A stretch of DNA of 64,000 nt from Solen grandis (lineage: Eukaryota; Mollusca; Bivalvia; Adapedonta; Solenidae): assembly GCA_021229015.1 (NCBI GenBank), contig CM037792.1:1906070-1970069 (forward strand), read 5' to 3'. The translations under genes and the position numbers were made by a program. The notes under the pieces are model-generated. The model had not been told where the DNA came from. It saw only the letters and a program-made list of their open reading frames with translations, and did not search any database. Position 1 is the first letter of the stretch. Each line of letters starts with the position of its first letter. Shown here piece after piece: positions 58,254 to 64,000 of the stretch.

Positions 58254-59698
58254 CTGTATACAGAAGAAAAGTCTGTAGAAGATATGGATTATTTAATAAA
58301 TACGGTTTATCTAGTTAGTCTTATCCTTTATTTTATGTCGATTAGGAAACAATTTCTCACAACTTATACTTATCCCTCTTGAATGTTCCTGGGTTAGAGC
58401 AGTACCTGCCTATGCTCAAAGTACTGGTTTAACACAATAATCGTCAAGAGTGATAAGTACAAGTTAAATTAAAGACATAAATTTAAAGAGGTTTAACCAA
58501 AATAAAAACAGATAAAAAATGTGCGGCGTTAATGGTGTTTAAAATGGATAATGTCGAATGGTAATCTTTATCTGTGAATTAGATCATACTTGGAAGTCAA
58601 GCATAAATGAAACATTCAATCCCCCGTCGTATCAGATTTAACATTATTAAAATGAAATAGACTATATGTCTTTCAGCCATACGAAGACGATTAAAATCGC
58701 TTTTCAATTGTGCAGATATTCATGACGTTTGGACGGAAACAGGTCACACTATGCATTTTAGAGAAGTATTTTATTTAAAAAATATATCTTTCAAAGAAAC
58801 TGTAATTCAGCAAAAAAAGAAAGAAAAAATTTTTAAAAGAACAACGGTTTTTAATATTTCGTGATTACGAAACACAAATTTCAGATAATTGTGACCTCAA
58901 CAAACAAGTGTGCATTATCTTTTCCCCTAAGTATTGGGTATTTTCTAACATTGAAAATCGTCTAAATATCCATAGCTACTTTGAGAAAATAAGATTAAGA
59001 GTATAATAATGATAACCAGTAATACTAATCATACTTAATGAATGACACATTTTTTTAACTCGTGAGCTTATTAAAGAAATCAGTGCCTTGTTTGTTGGAT
59101 AAAACATGGTTCTATACACTAAAATTAAGCTTTCATATACTGTTGAATCTGTATTAGCGGCCCCTGTAATAAGTGGTATTAAGTTTTAATTTCAACCAAC
59201 TTAGCATTTTGTTATACGCTTAACCTTCATTTAGCGACCAACTCTGTTAAGCAGTCACTTTGTCTTGTTTCAACGACTGACCGCTCAAGACAGATTAACA
59301 GTATAGCGTACCTGCTCTTTGAGTGAACTGTTTCTGTTAAACAGGCCAGATATATCGGTGAAATCTAGCGAATGACCATTTTAAAACAATTAGGAGTCGT
59401 TTAAAAGATGGACCATTTTTATATTTCATCAAATAGATGTACGTACCGTATTATATTCGTATTTTTTCTTTTCACTTTCCGATGTAATTGTTGATAGTGA
59501 ATTTTTAACACTCTTTACAGAGGTTTTGAGATGCTAGTATCCGTGTTCCTTACGCTGAATGTATACACCTTTCTTAAAATATAGATGATGATATGCTTTG
59601 TATTTCCAAGAACAACACTTTCGCTATATATAAATATCTGATGCGTTGCTTCCATCGGAACAAGTTCCTGTTCAGTATTTTTCTATGATAGTTCATAT
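58254..59698. other. Non-coding stretch upstream of the EGF exons
   Basis: AT-rich intron-like sequence. No cysteine-rich exon, signal-peptide exon or repeat boundary was recognised on either strand. Confidence 0.45.
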
Positions 59699-61574
59699 AA
59701 CAAGAGGGCCATGATGGCCCTGGATCGCTCACCTGAGTACCATTGCTACAACTGATTACAAGGTTTTTAAACAGACAAGAATTCTGATATAACTCAATCT
59801 TCAACATTTTATCCCTGACAATACTACACACCAAATATATAAGCACTGGGCCTTATGGTTTCAGAGGAGAAGACTTAGTGCGGGGTCATTTATCTCCAAA
59901 GGGCCACCATTTTGAAAATCTTGATAATGAACCATTAGATGATGCTACATACCAAATATCTAAGCTCTAGGCCTAATGGATTCATAGAAGAAGATTTTTA
60001 AAGATTTTCCTATATAACTCTATGTTAAACAAGTGACCCCTGGTGCGGGGGCATTTATCACCATAGGGTCATGATTTGTAAATCTTGGTAATAAACCATA
60101 AGATGATGCTTCATACCAAATATCTAATCTCTAGGCCTTATGGATTCATAGAAGAAGATTTTTAAAGATTTTCCTATATAACTCTATGTAAAACAAGTGA
60201 CCCCTGGTGCGGGGCATTTATCACCATAGGGCTATGATTTGTACAATCTTGGTAATGAACCGTAAGATGATGCTACATACCAAATATCTAAGCTCTAGGC
60301 CTAATGGATTCATAGAAGAAGATTTTTAAAGTTTTTCTATATAACTCTATGTAAAACAAGTGACCCATGGTGCGGGGTCATTTATCACCATAGGGTCATG
60401 ATTTGTACAATCTTGGTAATGAACCATAAGATGATGCTTCATACCAAATATCTAACTCTAGGCCTATGGATTCATAGAAGAAGATTTTTAAATTTTCTAT
60501 ATAACTCTATGTAAAACAAGTGACCCCTATTGCGGGGGCATTTATCACCATTTGGCTATGATTTGAACAATCTTGGTAATGAACCATTAGATGATGCTAC
60601 ATATGAAATATCTAAGCTCTAGGCCTTATGGATTCATAGAAGAAGATTTTTAAAGTTTTTCCTATATAAATCTATGTTAAACAAGTGACCCCTGGTGCGG
60701 GGGCATTTATCACCATAGGGCTATGATTTGAACAATCTTGGTAATGAACCATAAGATGATGCTACATACCAAATATCTAAGCTCTAGGCCTAATGGATTC
60801 ATAGAAGAAGATTTTTAAAGTTTTTCCTATATAACTCTATGTAAAACAAGTGACCCCTGGTGCGGGGTCATTTATCACCATAGGGCTATGATTTGTACAA
60901 TCTTGGTAATGAACCATAAGATGATGCTTCATACCAAATATCTAATCTCTAGGCCTTATGGATTCATAGAAGAAGATTTTTAAACTTTTTCCTATATAAC
61001 TCTATGTAAAACAAGTGACCCCTGGTGCGGGGTCATTTATCACCATAGGGCTATGATTTGAACAATCTTGGTAATGAACCATTAGATGATGCTACATACC
61101 AAATATCTAAGCTCTAGGCCTAATGGATTCATAGAAGAAGATTTTTAAAGATTTTCCTATATAACTCTGGTGCGGGGTCATTTATCACCATAGGGCTATG
61201 ATTTGAACAATCTTGGTAATGGCCCATAAGATGATGCTACATACCAAATATCTAAGCTCTAGGCCTTGCAGTTTTGCAGAAGAAGATTTTCAAAGTTTGC
61301 AATTTTAAAATCTATTTTTAGCTCCTGTGACCTACTTTTTTAACCAATCTGAATAATTTGTACAACTTTGATAGAGGGCATCATAAGGATGATTCCTGTG
61401 AAGTTTGGTCGAAATCCCTTCAGCGGTTCATGAGGAGATGTTGTTTAAAGCAAATTGTTGACGACGGACGCACGCACGCACGCACGCACGCACGCACGGA
61501 CGACGGACGACGGACGACGGACAAAAGGCGATCACAATAGCTCACCATGAGCACGTTGTGCTCAGGTGAGCTAA
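59699..61574 (+). mobile_element. Helentron/HINE-like element C with a ~165-bp central array
   Basis: 5' end AACAAGAGGGCCATGATGGC at 59699, followed by CGCTCACCTGAG. The 3' end is a hairpin at 61549-61563 (GAGCAC, three bases, GTGCTC), AGGTGAG, and CTAA at 61571-61574. CTCACCTGAG near the start and CTCAGGTGAG at the end are inverted repeats. The centre has about nine ~165-bp units marked by GGTGCGGGGTCATTTATC and GGATTCATAGAAGAAGAT. A CGCA tetranucleotide run and GACGGACGACGG lie near 61466-61520. No coding capacity. Structure resembles bivalve pearl/HINE elements. Confidence 0.75.
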
Positions 61575-62459
61575 AAATAGGGTTGTGTTTTAATATTGAG
61601 TCAAACCTTTCCTTCAATCAGTTTTCCAATTAGACTTTGGGGGTCAAAGTCATTTGAAGGTCAAGGTCAACTGTCGGGTAGAGCTTATCAAGGTGCATGC
61701 ACCTGTGAAGTTTGGAGGCTGTAGGTGGAAGGACTTCCTTGTTATGGTCAAGGTTAAAATTTTGTGACAGATAAACAGAGTGACAGACTAAAAAAAATAT
61801 GCCCCCCCCCCCACCCCGATTTATCGATGCGACATATGGATAGATGGCTGTATGGAGATTATGCACGTCTTTTTTATTCCTAGGTTGAAAATTCTGGTTG
61901 TTATGACAACAAATAGACTTAAAATATAGCAAATAAAGCAATATATTGTGATAATTCAAAAGGTACTAAAGATATTTTATGAAACTTGAAATATGGATAG
62001 ATGGCTGTATGGAGATTATGCACGTCTTTTTTTATTACTTACTTCCTAGGTTGAAAAATCTGGTTGCTATGACAACAAATAGACTTAAAATATGACATAT
62101 AAAGCAATATATTGTGATAACTCAAAAAGTACTGAAACAGTTTTTATGGTTGCTTTGGTAATGGGAAAATTATGTACCTCACCGGTAGGGAACTCATGTG
62201 TTGCCTGCAACACAAGTTACTTGTTTGTTTAGAAGTTATGGTCAGGGTTAAGTTTTTCACTGTATACATTTCTTTTTTTTTCCAAAAAGGTGATAAAATA
62301 GCCAAAATTGACTCAAGAGTTATGACCCTTTATGGAAATAAAACCCCTTGTTATAGTGAACAAGTATGTGTGAAGTTTGATGACAGTAACTTTAATAGTT
62401 TAACAGTTATGGCCAAGGTTAAAGTTTTTTCCAACGACAACGCCAGTGGCACCGAAATC
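61575..62459. repeat. Mixed interspersed repeats
   Basis: Contains a 156-bp imperfect tandem duplication (GGATAGATGGCTGTATGG at 61838 and 61994), a C-rich run at 61803, and bivalve repeat phrases such as AAGGTCAAGGTCAAC at 61656. No gene is recognised; the plus-strand frame 62172-62474 lies in this repeat sequence. Confidence 0.6.
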
Positions 62460-64000
62460 AGATTGATGACCTAAAACTTTTTTTCTGAAAAAAGGGGGGT
62501 AGCTTTATTAAAATTTTATGTTATTGGTTCTTCAAGAAACTATTTTAAAATGAACCTCATTCCCCATAAAGAGGGCTGTCCTACAGGGTAAAAATCTATC
62601 ACTGACCCTCTTTTGATGCATTACTGAAATCATAATGGTACAATTCAATGTAACAACTTTGTGTGCTGCACATTACATAAACATAAAGTTTTTCACTTTC
62701 AAATGATTTCCAATGTGAGGAAAAAAGGAATTTATATCTGTAATAGGGACCTTGCTAAGGTTCCAAGTTAGAGAGAAACCTATATAGAACACAAGCTAAT
62801 ATAAAATTATAATTTCAATTTTGTTATGTCATTCAAATGAAAAGTTGTCAAACAAACTGAGTAAGTAAAACTTACGCGTATGTTTTGTTGCGTGCGTGAT
62901 AGAGAGGGGGAAAGATCATCAAAAATATGTTTATATGTACATGTAATAAATGTGTCATAGGAACTCATCCTTTAACGCTGACCTCATAGATATTCATTTA
63001 CATTTTTTTTTGACTTGATGAGTATTAATTTATCCAACTTTAAATGGTCTATGAAAACATATTTACTAGAATCTGATTTAAATCGTTGTATGCACATGAG
63101 CAAAAAGAAGAAACCTGCTCTGTTTACCTATGCATCTGAGGCAAAAACTGAGGTAAATATTAAAGATGTTGCATCACAATAGTAAAGCTGATATGTAAAC
63201 AATGCCTTGAAAGTAATCAGTATTTGATCAAGAATACATACCACAACATACAACAAGAAATCATTTCATGAAGCAAAGTAAATTCACCAATTTCTCCAGC
63301 ACAGTTTGCTTCACTATACTTTTGAAATTGCAGGAACCAAAACATTTTTAAATGGAATAGCCATAGCACAAACTCAATATATATTCTACAGAAGTGCTTG
63401 ACAAAATGGATCAACTTTGCATAAAACTATAAAATACAGTATATAAGTATGTCACAATTATAAAATATTCACTTTTCAGTCAGGTTACAAGAAGAGAGCT
63501 ATCAAATTCTAGCATATTTATCTTTCATTGCATTATTTTGCCATATATAAACTATAAACTTACACCAAAAAAAAACAGGTGAAAGAATTCATGTTGCAAT
63601 CTCTTTGAACCTGATGCTCAAGGAGGATTTATAATATGAATATAGTTTCACAGTACAATTCACTGCACATTCCTACCAGGGGTCTGGAGTTTGACTCCCA
63701 TGGCTGCTTAACACATATAGCATCAAACATATTGCTATTGGACTATATGACACAGGCCTGTGCTATGCTGCTTTCAATGTAATTATACATTAACTCTTGG
63801 AATTCAGAGTTTCATATGCACCATCAATATTTTGCCTCAGATTTTGTGGGGAGGGGGCATACATGGGACTTTTAACAGAGGAATGTTCTCAACAGGCCGG
63901 GATCCTGTGCAAACTGCAAAGTATACCCATTTGACAAATTTCTATTGCTCTTTGGTGATGAAAGAAAAAAAGCCAAGTTCCCCTATCAGGTTAGGTCATA
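62460..64000. repeat. Long interspersed repeat, copy 2 (runs off the window)
   Basis: Collinear with 47107-48620 in the same orientation, with small indels (for example extra GCAAAAACTGAGG near 63141). The match continues to the last base, so the element extends beyond the window. Confidence 0.85.

Overview
This window looks like nuclear DNA of a bivalve mollusc. It is AT-rich, intron-rich eukaryotic sequence with GT/AG splice sites, very high repeat density, tRNA-derived SINEs, decayed LINEs, and interspersed elements whose ends (a GGCCATCATGGCC-like palindrome plus a GAGCAC/GTGCTC hairpin) are typical of bivalve genomes. The species assignment is inference. There are no bacterial genes, operons or CRISPR arrays. 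A 100-N assembly gap at 24200-24299 splits the window, so contiguity across it is assumed by the assembler and not shown by sequence.

Left half (1-24199, + strand): one well-supported gene, a protocadherin. A 5' splice acceptor at 2701, an in-frame stop at 2764 and the ATG at 2788 open a large exon that encodes signal peptide, seven cadherin repeats, transmembrane helix and short cytoplasmic tail. The exon almost certainly ends at a consensus donor at 5553/5554; the longer frame to 5580 is intron read-through. A candidate 12-codon last exon lies at 13025-13063. The introns and 3' flank hold three copies of a piggyBac-type MITE with TTAA ends, SINE heads, a 30-bp minisatellite of about 42 units (17402-18685) and a 57-bp minisatellite running into the gap.

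Right half (24300-64000, - strand): exons of a membrane receptor built from F5/8-type C (fucolectin-like) domains and eight-cysteine EGF-like (MEGF-type) repeats. In gene order these are three EGF-like exons (58253-57447), a two-exon F5/8C domain and an EGF exon (57247-55900), then three tandem copies of a 1,709-bp cassette (38768-34252), each with F5/8C-a, F5/8C-b and EGF exons, and last a transmembrane exon (32599-32491). Every extracellular exon is symmetrical, phase 1 to phase 1, so cassettes can be added or lost without breaking the frame. Cassettes 2 and 3 look identical over exons and introns. No signal-peptide exon and no cytoplasmic exon was found, so the gene is partial here.

The large introns and flanks on this side are a repeat museum: decayed LINEs (26082-26805 -, 27127-27660 +, 51545-54240 -), three Helentron/HINE-like elements with shared ends but unrelated central arrays (about 31330-32456, 54312-55676, 59699-61574), an 860-bp tandem element carrying CTCF-like motifs, repeats carrying CRE and nuclear-receptor half-sites, and a 1.5-kb repeat present at 47107-48620 and 62460-64000. 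The most interesting items are the recently triplicated lectin-EGF cassette and the repeat families that keep regulatory-type motifs.
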